A stretch of 64,000 nucleotides of DNA, from NCBI RefSeq assembly GCF_014650695.1, contig NZ_BMVL01000014.1, forward strand, positions 62,001 to 126,000, in the 5' to 3' direction. The notes under the pieces were generated by a model. That model had not been told where the DNA came from, did not search any database, and saw nothing but the letters and a program-made list of their open reading frames with translations. Shown here piece after piece: positions 20,144 to 28,622 of the stretch. The position numbers and the translations under genes are program-made. Within the stretch, counting starts at the first letter, position 1. Each line of letters begins with the position of its first letter. Source of the stretch: Streptomyces avidinii. Its GTDB lineage: Bacteria; Actinomycetota; Actinomycetes; Streptomycetales; Streptomycetaceae.

Positions 20144-21088
20144 TCAGCTCTGCTCGCGCCACCACCGGTAGGTGGCGGCGATGCCGTCCCGCAGCGGGAC
20201 GGCGGGCTTCCAGCCGAGCGAGGTCAGGCGGCTCACGTCCAGCAGCTTGCGCGGGGTCCCGTCCGGCTTGGACGTGTCCCAGGCGAGGCGGCCGCGGAAG
20301 CCGGTCACCTCGGCGACGGTCTCGGCGAGCTCCTTGATGGTCAGGTCCTCGCCGCAGCCGATGTTGACGGGCTCGTCGCCGTCGTAGCTGCTGAGCAGCA
20401 CGGCGCAGGCCGCGGCCAGGTCGTCCACGTGCAGGAACTCCCGGCGCGGGGTGCCCGAGCCCCAGAGCGTGACCTCGTCACGGCCATCGGCGGCGGCCTC
20501 GTGGAAGCGCCGGACGAGGGCCGGCAGGACGTGCGAGGTCTCCAGGTCGAAGTTGTCGCCCGGGCCGTAGAGATTGGTCGGCATGGCCGAGATGTACGAG
20601 GCCCCGTACTGCTTGCGGTACGACTGGACCTGGACGATGCCGGCGATCTTCGCGAGGGCGTAGGCCTCGTTGGTCGGCTCCAGCGGGCCGGTCAGCAGCG
20701 CGTCCTCGCGGATGGGCTGCGGGGCCAACTTCGGGTAGATGCAGGACGATCCGAGGAACAGCAGCCGGCCCACGCCGGCGGCGTGGGCGCCGCCGATCAC
20801 GCTGAGCTGGATCTGCAGGTTCTCCTCCAGGAACTGCACCGGGTACGTGCTGTTGGCCATGATCCCGCCGACCTTGGCCGCAGCCAGCACCACGGCGTCC
20901 GGGCGGACGTCCTTCAGGTACGCCGCGGTCGCGGCGGCGTCGCGCAGGTCGAGGTCGGCCCGGCTCCGGGTGAGCACCTCGTGGCCGTCGGCGGTGAGCC
21001 GCCGGACGACCGCGGACCCCACGAGGCCGCGGTGGCCCGCGACGAAGACGCGGGCGTTCGGGGGCAGGAGCGGCAGCGAACTTGTCAT
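20144..21088 (-). CDS. fcl: GDP-L-fucose synthase
   Basis: Epimerises and reduces GDP-4-keto-6-deoxymannose to GDP-L-fucose. The 314-residue protein is a short-chain dehydrogenase/epimerase: NADP-binding AGHRGLVGSAVV at residues 17-28, the Ser of LGSSCIYP, and the Tyr-x3-Lys pair in YALAKIAG. NLYGPGDNFD and RREFLHVDD are Fcl/WcaG hallmarks. The start was set at MTSSLPLL (21088); the frame stays open upstream, but that extension is Gly/Pro/Arg-rich and non-coding in character. It is convergent with the sugar transferase (22-nt gap) and divergent from gmd, which makes its substrate. Confidence 0.95.
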   Translation of the reverse strand: MTSSLPLLPPNARVFVAGHRGLVGSAVVRRLTADGHEVLTRSRADLDLRDAAATAAYLKDVRPDAVVLAAAKVGGIMANSTYPVQFLEENLQIQLSVIGGAHAAGVGRLLFLGSSCIYPKLAPQPIREDALLTGPLEPTNEAYALAKIAGIVQVQSYRKQYGASYISAMPTNLYGPGDNFDLETSHVLPALVRRFHEAAADGRDEVTLWGSGTPRREFLHVDDLAAACAVLLSSYDGDEPVNIGCGEDLTIKELAETVAEVTGFRGRLAWDTSKPDGTPRKLLDVSRLTSLGWKPAVPLRDGIAATYRWWREQS

Positions 21089-21492
21089 ACCGCCGATGAT
21101 GCCAGTCCGCTCCCGCGGGGGTCGCAGGGGTCCACCGGGGCGGGCTCCTGCCCGTGGGCCGGAGCCCGCCCCGGTGGACCGCTCGGGCTCCGACGCGGTT
21201 CCCGCCCCGGCCCGTCGGCCGGGCCGCGGCCGGCCCTCGGCCCGGGCCCGGACGGCGCCGAGGAGACGACCGGAACCGGGGCCGGCCCGGCCCGCGTCAG
21301 CTCCGGGCAGGGGCGTCCGCCCCGCCGGGGCGGTCCGGGAGCAGCCGTGTACGGTAACGCAATCCGGCCCCCGGGCCGCGGCAGGGCCGTTCGGTGCGAC
21401 GCCCGAAGGCCCGCTCCGCACCCACCCCGAGGCGCAGCCTCATGAGGCGCAGCCTCACCACGACAGACAGAAACCACCAGCAAGGGGACCCC
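21089..21492. other. divergent regulatory gap between fcl and gmd
   Basis: No gene supported. The gap is GC-rich with long open frames that are only composition effects. The notable structure is the tandem palindrome at 21429-21457, listed separately. Confidence 0.5.
21429..21457. promoter_or_regulatory. tandem palindromic repeat upstream of gmd
   Basis: The 14-mer GAGGCGCAGCCTCA occurs twice (21429-21442 and 21444-21457) with one base between. Each copy is itself an inverted repeat, GAGGC-N3-GCCTC. Centres are 15 bp apart, 36-64 bp before the gmd start. It looks like a double operator or a recent small duplication. Confidence 0.45.
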
Positions 21493-22506
21493 ATGGGCAA
21501 GACCGCACTGATCACCGGAGTCACCGGACAGGACGGCTCGTACCTCGCCGAGCTCCTGCTCTCCAAGGGCTACACGGTGCACGGGCTCGTGCGGCGGTCC
21601 TCCAGCTTCAACACGGAGCGGGTCGACCACATCTACCAGGACCCGCAGACCGCCAACCGGTCCTTCGTCCTGCACCACGCCGACCTCTCCGACGGCGTCG
21701 CGCTCGTGAACCTGCTCCGCGACATACGCCCCGACGAGGTCTACAACCTCGGCGCGCAGTCCCACGTCCGCGTCTCCTTCGACGCCCCGCTCTACACGGG
21801 CGACGTGACCGGCCTCGGCGCGCTGCGGCTGCTGGAGGCCATCCGGGCCAGCGGTGTCGACACCCGCATCTACCAGGCCTCGTCCTCCGAGATGTTCGGC
21901 GCCACCCCGCCCCCGCAGAACGAGGCCACGCCGTTCCACCCGCGCAGCCCGTACGGCGCCGCGAAGGTGTTCGCGTACTGGACCACGGTGAACTACCGCG
22001 AGGCGTACGACATGTTCGCCGTCAACGGGATCCTCTTCAACCACGAGTCCCCGCGCCGCGGCGAGACCTTCGTGACCCGCAAGATCACCCGCGCGGTGGC
22101 CCGCATCAAGGCCGGTCTCCAGGACCACCTCTACCTCGGCAACCTCGACGCGGTGCGCGACTGGGGCTACGCCCCCGAGTACGTGGACGCCATGTGGCGG
22201 ATGCTCCAGCAGGACGAGCCCACCGACTACGTCGTCGCGACCGGAGTGGCCGCGACCGTCCGCGAGTTCGTCGAGTCCTCCTTCTCGCACGCCGGCCTCG
22301 ACTGGACCGAGCACGTGCGCTACGACTCCAAGTACGAGCGCCCGAGCGAGGTCGACGCCCTCATCGGCGACGCTTCCAAGGCCCATGACCTGCTTGGCTG
22401 GAAGCCGACGGTCCTGGTGGCGGAGCTGGCGCAGATCATGGTGGACGCCGACATCCGCCAGGTCGAGGACCAACTGGCGGGCGTGACGGTCCGGATCGAC
22501 CGCTGA
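21493..22506 (+). CDS. gmd: GDP-mannose 4,6-dehydratase
   Basis: Converts GDP-D-mannose to GDP-4-keto-6-deoxy-D-mannose, the first step to GDP-fucose. The 337-residue protein has the NADP motif GVTGQDGSYLAE at residues 9-20, RRSSSFNTERVDHIY, the catalytic SSSEMFG (Ser/Thr and Glu) and YGAAKVFAYW (Tyr-x3-Lys). FNHESPRRGETFVTRK and LGNLDAVRDWGYAPEYV are strongly conserved Gmd segments. ATG 21493 follows AAGGGGA at a good distance. Its partner fcl is divergent across 404 bp. The genes making GDP-mannose are not in this window. Confidence 0.96.
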   Translation: MGKTALITGVTGQDGSYLAELLLSKGYTVHGLVRRSSSFNTERVDHIYQDPQTANRSFVLHHADLSDGVALVNLLRDIRPDEVYNLGAQSHVRVSFDAPLYTGDVTGLGALRLLEAIRASGVDTRIYQASSSEMFGATPPPQNEATPFHPRSPYGAAKVFAYWTTVNYREAYDMFAVNGILFNHESPRRGETFVTRKITRAVARIKAGLQDHLYLGNLDAVRDWGYAPEYVDAMWRMLQQDEPTDYVVATGVAATVREFVESSFSHAGLDWTEHVRYDSKYERPSEVDALIGDASKAHDLLGWKPTVLVAELAQIMVDADIRQVEDQLAGVTVRIDR

Positions 22507-22751
22507 GGCCTTATATTTCCCCTACGGTTTGCCGTGTTCCGGCCATACGTCGCAGCTCTGCGCGGGTATGGCCGGGGTAAACCTGCCGTATGTCCCTTGT
22601 GCGCCCTCATGTTGAACCTGTTGATTCCAACTTGGTATGCAATGGGTCAAGAGAGGTGACCGGGCCTTCACGTGAGCCCTAGTCTGCGCCAGTACATATG
22701 GCTGTTCGGATAGTTCAAGCCATCAAACCGGGCGATTGCCCTGGGGGGCTC

Positions 22752-25526
22752 ATGCGTAGATCCAGAGGGCTGACTGCTGCCCTCGTCCTGTCACTGGCCG
22801 GTGCGGGTACCGGCATAGGCCTGGTGTTGATGCCTCAGGCGTCCGCCATCACGCCGCCTGTGGCATTCACCGCCGACGAGCTGCCCACCTGGCAGCCGAA
22901 CGGCATCGTCTGGGCCATGGCCCAGGCCAACGGCACCGTCTTCGCCGGCGGTACCTTCTCGGCAGTCCGCCCGCCCGAGGGCGCGGCCGGAGCCGAGCAG
23001 GACGCCGTGAACTTCGTCGCGCTCGACGCCGCGACCGGCAACCCCACCTCCTGCAAGCTGGCCTTCACCATCGGCGACGGCACCGCGACGGTGCGCGCGC
23101 TGGTCGTCTCGAAGGACAAGAAGACCCTCTACGCGGCCGGCTCCTTCGGCGCGGTCAACGGGACCCCGGTCTCCAGCCTCGCAGCCATCGACATCGCGAG
23201 CTGCACCCCCAAGGCATCGTTCCACCCGAGCTTCCCCGCCACCGTGCGCGCGCTCGCCGTCACCGACGACACCCTGTACGCGGGTGGCGACTTCAACACC
23301 GTCGAGGGCCAGACCCGCGAGCGGTTCGCCGCCGTGGACGCCTCCACCGGTGCGCTCAAGCCCTTCGTCGCCAACGTCGACGAGCCGGGCCGCGCGGTCG
23401 AGGTCACCCCCGACGGCAAGAACGTCCTCCTCGGCGGCGACTTCTTCACCGTCAACAACTCCAACAGCCACGCCCTGGCCGTGGTCAACGCCACGACGGG
23501 TGCGGTCACCAAGACGTACAGCAACATCCCGTCGAACTCGGTCGTCAAGGACATCTCCACCGACGACACCGGCTTCTACACGGGCCACGAGGGCTCCGGC
23601 GGCGGTGTCTTCGACGGCCGCATCGGCCTGCGCCTGAGTGACTTCACCGAGAAGTGGCGCGACCGCTGCCTCGGCGCCACCCAGTACGTCCTGCCGTACG
23701 AGGGAGTGCTCTACAGCTCCTCGCACGGGCACGACTGCTCCACCGAGCTGGAGTTCCCCGACGGCAAGCGGAACTTCCTGCTGGCCCAGCCGACCAACCA
23801 CGAAGGCGCCGCCCCCGCGCCCGTGGACGGGTTCGTGCGCGGCCCCGGCAAGCTCGGCTGGCACCCCACGGCCAACGACGGCATCGGCGAGGGCATCGGC
23901 CCGCGCGTCATGTCCGTGGCCGAGAAGAACGACGTCAAGTACATGTGGGTCGGCGGTGAGTTCACCCTCATCAACGGCAAGGCCCAGCAGGGTCTGACCC
24001 GCTTCGCCTCCACCGGCGACGTCGGTGCCCCGACCACCCCGGTGGCCAGCGCCTCCAGCGTCAAGCCCGGCGAGGCCCAGGTCCGCTGGCGCACCAGCTA
24101 CGACGCGGACGACAGCAAGCTGACGTACCGCATCTACCGCAACGGCTCGGCCACCCCGGCCGCCACGGTCACCGCCAGCTCGCTGGAGTGGGAGCGCCCC
24201 CAGGCCTCCTGGAACGACACCACGGTCAAGGCGGGCCAGAGCTACACCTACCGCGTGACCGCGACCGACGCCGCCGGTAACACCAGCGCCCTGTCGGCCA
24301 CCACCTCGGTGACGGTCCCGACCTCGGTCCAGTCGTACCCGAACCAGGTCCGCACCGACGGCGCCGACCTGTACTGGCGCTACGACGACGCGGTCAGCCC
24401 GTACGTCGCCGACTCCTCGGTGTCGGGCAACCGCAGCGGCATCCAGGTCAACGCCCCCGCCCTGAAGCAGTCGCCCGGCGCCGTCTCCGGCAGCACGGCG
24501 ATGGGCTTCAACGGGACCAGCCAGCAGGTGCACAGCGACCGCCGTCAGACGGTCGGCAACTTCACCATCGAGACCTGGTTCAAGACGAACACCACGCGCG
24601 GCGGCAAGCTGATCGGCTTCGGCAACAACACCACCCGCAACAGTGGCTCGTTCGACCGCCAGATCTACATGACCAACACCGGTCGCCTGGTCTTCGGCGT
24701 CCACAACGGCTCGACCCGGACCGTCTCCACGGGCCTGTTCGAGACGTACAACGACAACAAGTGGCACCACGTGGTCGGCACCCAGGGCCCCAGCGGCATC
24801 ACGCTGTACGTCGACGGCCAGAACAAGGGCTCGCTGAACGCCACCAGCACCGCTGCCTACGCGGGCTACTGGCACGTCGGCGGTGACAACCTCTCCGGTT
24901 GGCCGACCCGCCCGACGAGCAACTTCTTCGCCGGCCAGCTCGACGAGACGGCCGTCTACCCGTCGGCGCTCACCCAGGCCCAGGTCAAGAACCACTTCGA
25001 CCTGGCCAAGGCCCCCACCGACACGGTCTCCGCGGTCAAGACGACCGAGGACACCTACGTCAACCAGGGCGCCCCGAGCACCACCTACGGCACGTCCACC
25101 TCGCTCGCGGTGCGCGGCAGCGGCTCGCTCTACGAGTCGTACCTGCGCTTCAACCTGCCGGCCGCCCCGTCCGGCCAGGTCCTGAAGTCCGCCTCGCTGC
25201 AGATCAAGACCACCACGCAGACGGGCGCCGGCACCGCCGACACCGTGAAGGTGGTCCCGGTCACCGGTAACTGGACCGGCGCGGGCACGGCCTTCAACAG
25301 CAAGCCCACCCTCGGCACCACCCCGCTCGGCAGCATCGCGGGCGTGCCGGACGGCTCCGCCGTCCACAACGTGGAGCTGGACACCACCGCGCTCTCCGCG
25401 GTGCTGGGCAGCAGCTACAGCCTGGGCCTGACGAGCACGGGCACCGACCCGCTGTGGATCTGGTCCTCCGAGGCCACGGCGGCGGAGGGTACTCCGCAGC
25501 TGGTCCTCACCTTCGGCGCGAAGTAA
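22752..25526 (+). CDS. large secreted protein: beta-propeller, fibronectin III, LamG and DNRLRE domains
   Basis: A 924-residue exported protein of unknown role. A signal peptide covers about residues 1-34. Residues about 35-420 carry propeller-type repeats of the delta-60/DUF5122 kind, seen as FAGGTFSAV, YAAGSFGAV, YAGGDFNTV, LGGDFFTV and WVGGEFTLI. Then follow a fibronectin III domain (about 425-523), a concanavalin/LamG domain (about 555-750, with YVDGQNKGSLNA) and a C-terminal DNRLRE domain (about 756-920, with YESYLRFNLP). No catalytic motif or sortase signal is visible. ATG 22752 follows GGGGGG at 4 nt. Its place among polysaccharide genes suggests binding to, or organising, the secreted glycan; that is inference. 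Confidence 0.85.
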   Translation: MRRSRGLTAALVLSLAGAGTGIGLVLMPQASAITPPVAFTADELPTWQPNGIVWAMAQANGTVFAGGTFSAVRPPEGAAGAEQDAVNFVALDAATGNPTSCKLAFTIGDGTATVRALVVSKDKKTLYAAGSFGAVNGTPVSSLAAIDIASCTPKASFHPSFPATVRALAVTDDTLYAGGDFNTVEGQTRERFAAVDASTGALKPFVANVDEPGRAVEVTPDGKNVLLGGDFFTVNNSNSHALAVVNATTGAVTKTYSNIPSNSVVKDISTDDTGFYTGHEGSGGGVFDGRIGLRLSDFTEKWRDRCLGATQYVLPYEGVLYSSSHGHDCSTELEFPDGKRNFLLAQPTNHEGAAPAPVDGFVRGPGKLGWHPTANDGIGEGIGPRVMSVAEKNDVKYMWVGGEFTLINGKAQQGLTRFASTGDVGAPTTPVASASSVKPGEAQVRWRTSYDADDSKLTYRIYRNGSATPAATVTASSLEWERPQASWNDTTVKAGQSYTYRVTATDAAGNTSALSATTSVTVPTSVQSYPNQVRTDGADLYWRYDDAVSPYVADSSVSGNRSGIQVNAPALKQSPGAVSGSTAMGFNGTSQQVHSDRRQTVGNFTIETWFKTNTTRGGKLIGFGNNTTRNSGSFDRQIYMTNTGRLVFGVHNGSTRTVSTGLFETYNDNKWHHVVGTQGPSGITLYVDGQNKGSLNATSTAAYAGYWHVGGDNLSGWPTRPTSNFFAGQLDETAVYPSALTQAQVKNHFDLAKAPTDTVSAVKTTEDTYVNQGAPSTTYGTSTSLAVRGSGSLYESYLRFNLPAAPSGQVLKSASLQIKTTTQTGAGTADTVKVVPVTGNWTGAGTAFNSKPTLGTTPLGSIAGVPDGSAVHNVELDTTALSAVLGSSYSLGLTSTGTDPLWIWSSEATAAEGTPQLVLTFGAK

Positions 25527-25559
25527 GCGACGAAGACCGGAACAACCGCCTTACGGCGT

Positions 25560-25591
25560 GCGGGGCCCGGCTCTACGTGGCCGGGCCCCGC
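25560..25591 (+). terminator. terminator after the large secreted protein gene
   Basis: Perfect 12-bp stem GCGGGGCCCGGC (25560-25571) with GCCGGGCCCCGC (25580-25591), loop 8 nt, followed by TTGT. It also separates this gene from the lipoprotein gene at 25624. Confidence 0.8.
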
Positions 25592-25623
25592 TTGTACACC
25601 CCCTTGAGTACGGGAGCCATCCG

Positions 25624-26298
25624 ATGTACCGACGCTCCGCAGCGGCTGCTGTCCTGCTGGCCGCCGCCCTGACGCTCACCGCCTGCAGTTCGGGCGGGGA
25701 CAAGGCCGACTCCGGCGCCAAGCCGAAGCCTCCGGCCTCGTCGGCGGCCCCCGACCCCGCGGACACCCCGCAGCCGTCGGGCTCCGCGGCCGACGCGAAG
25801 CCCACGGGTCCCGTCCTTCCCGACGCGAAGATCACCCCGAAGACGGGCAGCTTCACGGCGCAGGAGAAGCAGTACCTGAGCGGTCGGGTCCCCGAGAAGA
25901 TGGACCCGGCGGCCGTTCTGCAGACCGGCCAGGACGCCTGCCAGCGGGTGGCGCGCACCGCCAAGCGCGACAAGGACGCGGCGACCGGAGCCGTCATCAC
26001 CGGCGAGATCGCGGGCGCCAAGGACGCGATCAACCTCCTGTGCCCGGAGCAGAAGCCGATCCTCGCCGCGGCGGAGAAGGGCTTCGCGGAAGGCCCCCGG
26101 ACCTCGCCCGCGGCCGGCAACTACCGGGCGCTGACCCAGGCCACGAACTGCACCTGGGAGGCCAAGGGCAAGGACGGCTCCGTCCTCGCCTCGGGCCCCG
26201 AGACCCCGCCCAAGGCGGGCGACAAGATCACGGCGGCGATCCCGGCGGGCACGGCGGAGTTCAACTCCTCGGGCTGCTACGCCTGGATCCCCGCGTAA
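25624..26298 (+). CDS. hypothetical lipoprotein
   Basis: A 224-residue predicted lipoprotein. The signal sequence ends in the lipobox LTACSS (lipidated Cys near residue 20). A Lys/Pro/Ala/Asp-rich linker runs to about residue 75. The folded part (about 80-224) contains GQDACQR and INLLCPEQKP, whose paired cysteines resemble small DUF732-like proteins, followed by a C-terminal beta region with NCTWEAKGKDG and SSGCYAWIP. Function unknown. It follows the terminator at 25560-25591, so it has its own promoter, and ends before the hairpin at 26309. Confidence 0.8.
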   Translation: MYRRSAAAAVLLAAALTLTACSSGGDKADSGAKPKPPASSAAPDPADTPQPSGSAADAKPTGPVLPDAKITPKTGSFTAQEKQYLSGRVPEKMDPAAVLQTGQDACQRVARTAKRDKDAATGAVITGEIAGAKDAINLLCPEQKPILAAAEKGFAEGPRTSPAAGNYRALTQATNCTWEAKGKDGSVLASGPETPPKAGDKITAAIPAGTAEFNSSGCYAWIPA

Positions 26299-26308
26299 TC
26301 GAACGCCG

Positions 26309-26349
26309 ACGCCCCCGAGGACCGGACTCCCGGCCCCCGGGGGCGTTTT
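26309..26349 (+). terminator. intrinsic terminator with T run
   Basis: ACGCCCCCG (26309-26317) pairs with CGGGGGCGT (26338-26346), followed by TTTC. One of the few terminators in the window with a recognisable T tract. Confidence 0.75.
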
Positions 26350-26406
26350 CGTACCCGGAACCGGGGTACCCGCGCGGTCACAGCCATGACAGCGGAAGGC
26401 GGACCC

Positions 26407-26625
26407 ATGGGCATCGGCGGATGCATCGTCCTGATCGTGGTGGGTGCCATCCTCACCTTCGCCAGCGACTGGGAGCTGGAGAGCGTCGACCTCGACCTGG
26501 TCGGCCTGATCATGATGGCGGTCGGCGGCATCGGCCTCGCCGTGTACACCAGCATCTACAAACGCCGCCGCACGGCGGGCGGCGCCATCCCGGTGGTGGA
26601 GGAACACCGCCGCGATGTCATCTGA
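26407..26625 (+). CDS. small two-helix membrane protein (DUF6458-like)
   Basis: A 72-residue membrane protein of unknown function. Helix one is about residues 4-20 (GGCIVLIVVGAILTFA), an acidic turn with DWELESVDLDLVG follows, then helix two about 33-50 (LIMMAVGGIGLAVYTSIY) and a basic tail KRRR. This layout matches the actinobacterial DUF6458 family as I remember it. ATG 26407 follows a GGAAGG/GGCGGA stretch; an ATG seven codons earlier is in frame. It stands alone after the lipoprotein terminator. Confidence 0.8.
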   Translation: MGIGGCIVLIVVGAILTFASDWELESVDLDLVGLIMMAVGGIGLAVYTSIYKRRRTAGGAIPVVEEHRRDVI

Positions 26626-26734
26626 CGCCGCCCTCGGCCCGGCGGATGCCCTCGTGCGTTCCGGTCCTCCGTGATCGAAGCCGCGCTCCCGGATCTGAGG
26701 GGCCCGGCCGACACGATCCGAAAGGGATGACCCG

Positions 26735-26790
26735 GCCGATGTCGTGCAGCCACGCCGCCGCGACCAGCAGCTGTCCGTCCGCCTCCGGAA
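26735..26790 (-). pseudogene. relic of an HD-domain hydrolase
   Basis: On the minus strand about 18 codons read EADGQLLVAAAWLHDIG, a close match to the metal-binding HD signature seen in small Streptomyces HD-domain proteins. Sequence on both sides no longer resembles that family and no start or full gene is present. It lies between the DUF6458 gene and the glycosyltransferase terminator. I read it as a decayed gene fragment, though chance similarity in GC-rich DNA is possible. Confidence 0.35.
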
Positions 26791-26813
26791 CGGACGGGGA
26801 CTGCGGTGCGGAT

Positions 26814-26854
26814 GAGGGTGCGGCCCGCACCGTGTCGATGCGGGCCGCACCCTC
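26814..26854 (-). terminator. terminator overlapping the glycosyltransferase stop codon
   Basis: Perfect 16-bp stem, GAGGGTGCGGCCCGCA (26814-26829) with TGCGGGCCGCACCCTC (26839-26854), loop 9 nt. The right arm includes part of the TGA stop of the minus-strand gene. Confidence 0.8.
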
Positions 26855-27965
26855 AGCGGCGGATGCCTCCGTAGACCGGGAGGAGGGTGTCAAGGACGGC
26901 GTCCATGGAGAAGGACTCGGCGGCCAGTTCGCGGGCCGCGCGGGAGGCCTTGTGGTTCGCCGTCGGGTCCAGCAGGTCCAGGACGGCGGCGCAGACGCCC
27001 GCCGGGCCGGGGTCGACCGCGTGGCCGGCGCCGGTGCGGGCGATGTCGCGGGCCAGGCCGTTGGAGTGGGTCACGACCGGGGGGACGCCCACGGAGAGGG
27101 CCTCCAGTACCGACATGGGGAACGGCTCGTCCACCGACGGCAGCACGTAGACGTGGGCCCGGCGCAGTTCGGTGAGGACCTCCGCGCTGGACAGGGCCCC
27201 CGGGACCGTGAACCGGTCGGTGAGGCCCAGTGCCCCGATCCGGGCCCGTACGGCGCCCAGTTCGCCCTCGTCCGGTCCCGCGACCACGAAGTGGGCGTCC
27301 GGGTGGACGGCGAGGACCCCCGGGGCCGCGTCCACGAAGTCCACCGGCCGCTTACGGGCCTGCAGGCGCGCCGAGTACAGGATGCGCGGCGGCCCGCTCA
27401 GGGCAGGCCGTTCCTCCTGTGCCGGGGTGCCGTTGACCAGGCGGACCGCCTGCGCCAGCGGAGCGCCGACCACCGCGTCCAGCCCCTCCCGCTCGTGCGG
27501 GGTCAGGTACAGCACCGCGTCCGCGCCGCGCAGCAGGCGGCGTACCGCCACCGCGTCCAGCACCTTGGCCAGCAGCTTCTCGCTCGGGTCCACCATGCCG
27601 TGGGTCTGCAGCACCAGCGGCTTGCCCGCCCGCAGTGCGGCCAGGGCCACCGGTAGCGTCACCAGGTCACGTGCCAGGTGGACGTGCACGACATCGGCGT
27701 CCCGCACCAGCCGGCCGGCCGAGGCCAGCAGGGCCGGCGAGGTCATTCCGCTGAAGCCCAGCGGCAGCAGCCGGCGTGCCGGGAACAGCTTCGCCGGAAC
27801 GCCCTCCACATCGGTCGGCCACTCCTCGAAGCCCTCGCCGAGCGCCAGCAGCCGCGCTTCGTGCCCCCGGGCCCGCAGCCCCTTCGCCAGGTTCAGCGCG
27901 ACCCGGACAGGGCCGCCGAAGGCGTGCGAGGGGGAGTGGAGCGTGACGGCGTGCAGGACTCTCAC
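26853..27965 (-). CDS. GT4-family glycosyltransferase
   Basis: A 370-residue soluble or membrane-associated glycosyltransferase with GT-B fold. The N-terminal acceptor domain begins VRVLHAVTLHSPSHAFGGPVRVALNLAKGL. The C-terminal donor domain contains RILYSARLQARKRP and the GT4 signature VYVLPSVDEPFPMSVLEALSVGVPPVV, with the E-x7-E pattern. It probably adds one sugar to the lipid-linked repeat unit. GTG 27965 overlaps the upstream acetyltransferase stop (GTGA, 27962-27965), indicating translational coupling. Sugar specificity cannot be read from the sequence. Confidence 0.9.
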   Translation of the reverse strand: MRVLHAVTLHSPSHAFGGPVRVALNLAKGLRARGHEARLLALGEGFEEWPTDVEGVPAKLFPARRLLPLGFSGMTSPALLASAGRLVRDADVVHVHLARDLVTLPVALAALRAGKPLVLQTHGMVDPSEKLLAKVLDAVAVRRLLRGADAVLYLTPHEREGLDAVVGAPLAQAVRLVNGTPAQEERPALSGPPRILYSARLQARKRPVDFVDAAPGVLAVHPDAHFVVAGPDEGELGAVRARIGALGLTDRFTVPGALSSAEVLTELRRAHVYVLPSVDEPFPMSVLEALSVGVPPVVTHSNGLARDIARTGAGHAVDPGPAGVCAAVLDLLDPTANHKASRAARELAAESFSMDAVLDTLLPVYGGIRR

Positions 27966-28501
27966 TTGGGCTCCTCGACCGGGCGGCGCTGCCCGTCCAT
28001 CGTCTGCAGGGTCAGTGCAGGAAGGTTTTTGTGGACCACCGAACCGGCGCCCGCGACCGCGCAGCGCCCCAGCGTGACCCCGGCCAGCACGGTCGCCCGT
28101 ACGGCCACCCACGCGCCGTCCTCGACCACGATCGGCGCGTTGCGGTAGCGGAAGTCGGCGGCCCGGTGGTCGTGCGAACCGGTGCACAGCATGGCTTCCT
28201 GCGATACGCACACGTTCGCCCCGATGGTGACCGGCTCCAGGTTCAGCAGCCAGGCGCCTTCGCCGATCCAGGTGTGGTCGCCGACCGTCAGCTTCCAGGG
28301 CCACAGCACCCGCACCCGGTGCCGGATCAGCACGCCCTCGCCGATCTTCGCCCCGAAGGCGCGCAGCAGCGCCACCCGCAGCCGTGCCGGACAGAACCAG
28401 CTCATGAACAGCGTGTTCATCACGGCGAACCAGAGCGCCTGCGTCAGCAGCCCGCGCCCCTTGTCGTACCCGGCCAGCGTGAAGGAAGGAAGATCCCGCA
28501 A
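27962..28501 (-). CDS. WcaF-like O-acetyltransferase (left-handed beta-helix)
   Basis: A 179-residue hexapeptide-repeat acetyltransferase that likely O-acetylates a sugar of the exopolysaccharide with acetyl-CoA. The N-terminus (LPSFTLAGYDKGRG, then ALWFAVMNTLF) is characteristic of WcaF and related colanic-acid enzymes. The beta-helix follows (IGEGVLIRHRV, IGEGAWLLN, IGANVCVSQEAMLCTGSHDH), with the catalytic His in the SHDH segment. TTG 28501 is used because GGGGG lies 6 nt upstream and the N-terminus matches the family. It is coupled to the following glycosyltransferase by a 4-nt overlap. Confidence 0.88.
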   Translation of the reverse strand: MRDLPSFTLAGYDKGRGLLTQALWFAVMNTLFMSWFCPARLRVALLRAFGAKIGEGVLIRHRVRVLWPWKLTVGDHTWIGEGAWLLNLEPVTIGANVCVSQEAMLCTGSHDHRAADFRYRNAPIVVEDGAWVAVRATVLAGVTLGRCAVAGAGSVVHKNLPALTLQTMDGQRRPVEEPK

Positions 28502-28622
28502 CTGTCGCCCCCATCTGCTCCCCCGGGCTTCGTCCGGGGGGACCCCCGCGCCGCCGCCTCCCCGGGCGTGGCCCGCTCAGACTAGACTGCGCGCGGACCA
28601 GGCACATCGGGTGGGGGCGGCA

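Noticed and set aside
20144..21421. N-terminally extended fcl of 425 residues
   Set aside because: The added 111 residues are Gly/Pro/Arg-rich without family similarity; Fcl proteins begin close to the NADP loop.
22791..25367. 858-residue minus-strand frame over the large secreted protein
   Set aside because: Low-complexity shadow with no motif; the plus-strand protein has signal peptide and recognised domains.
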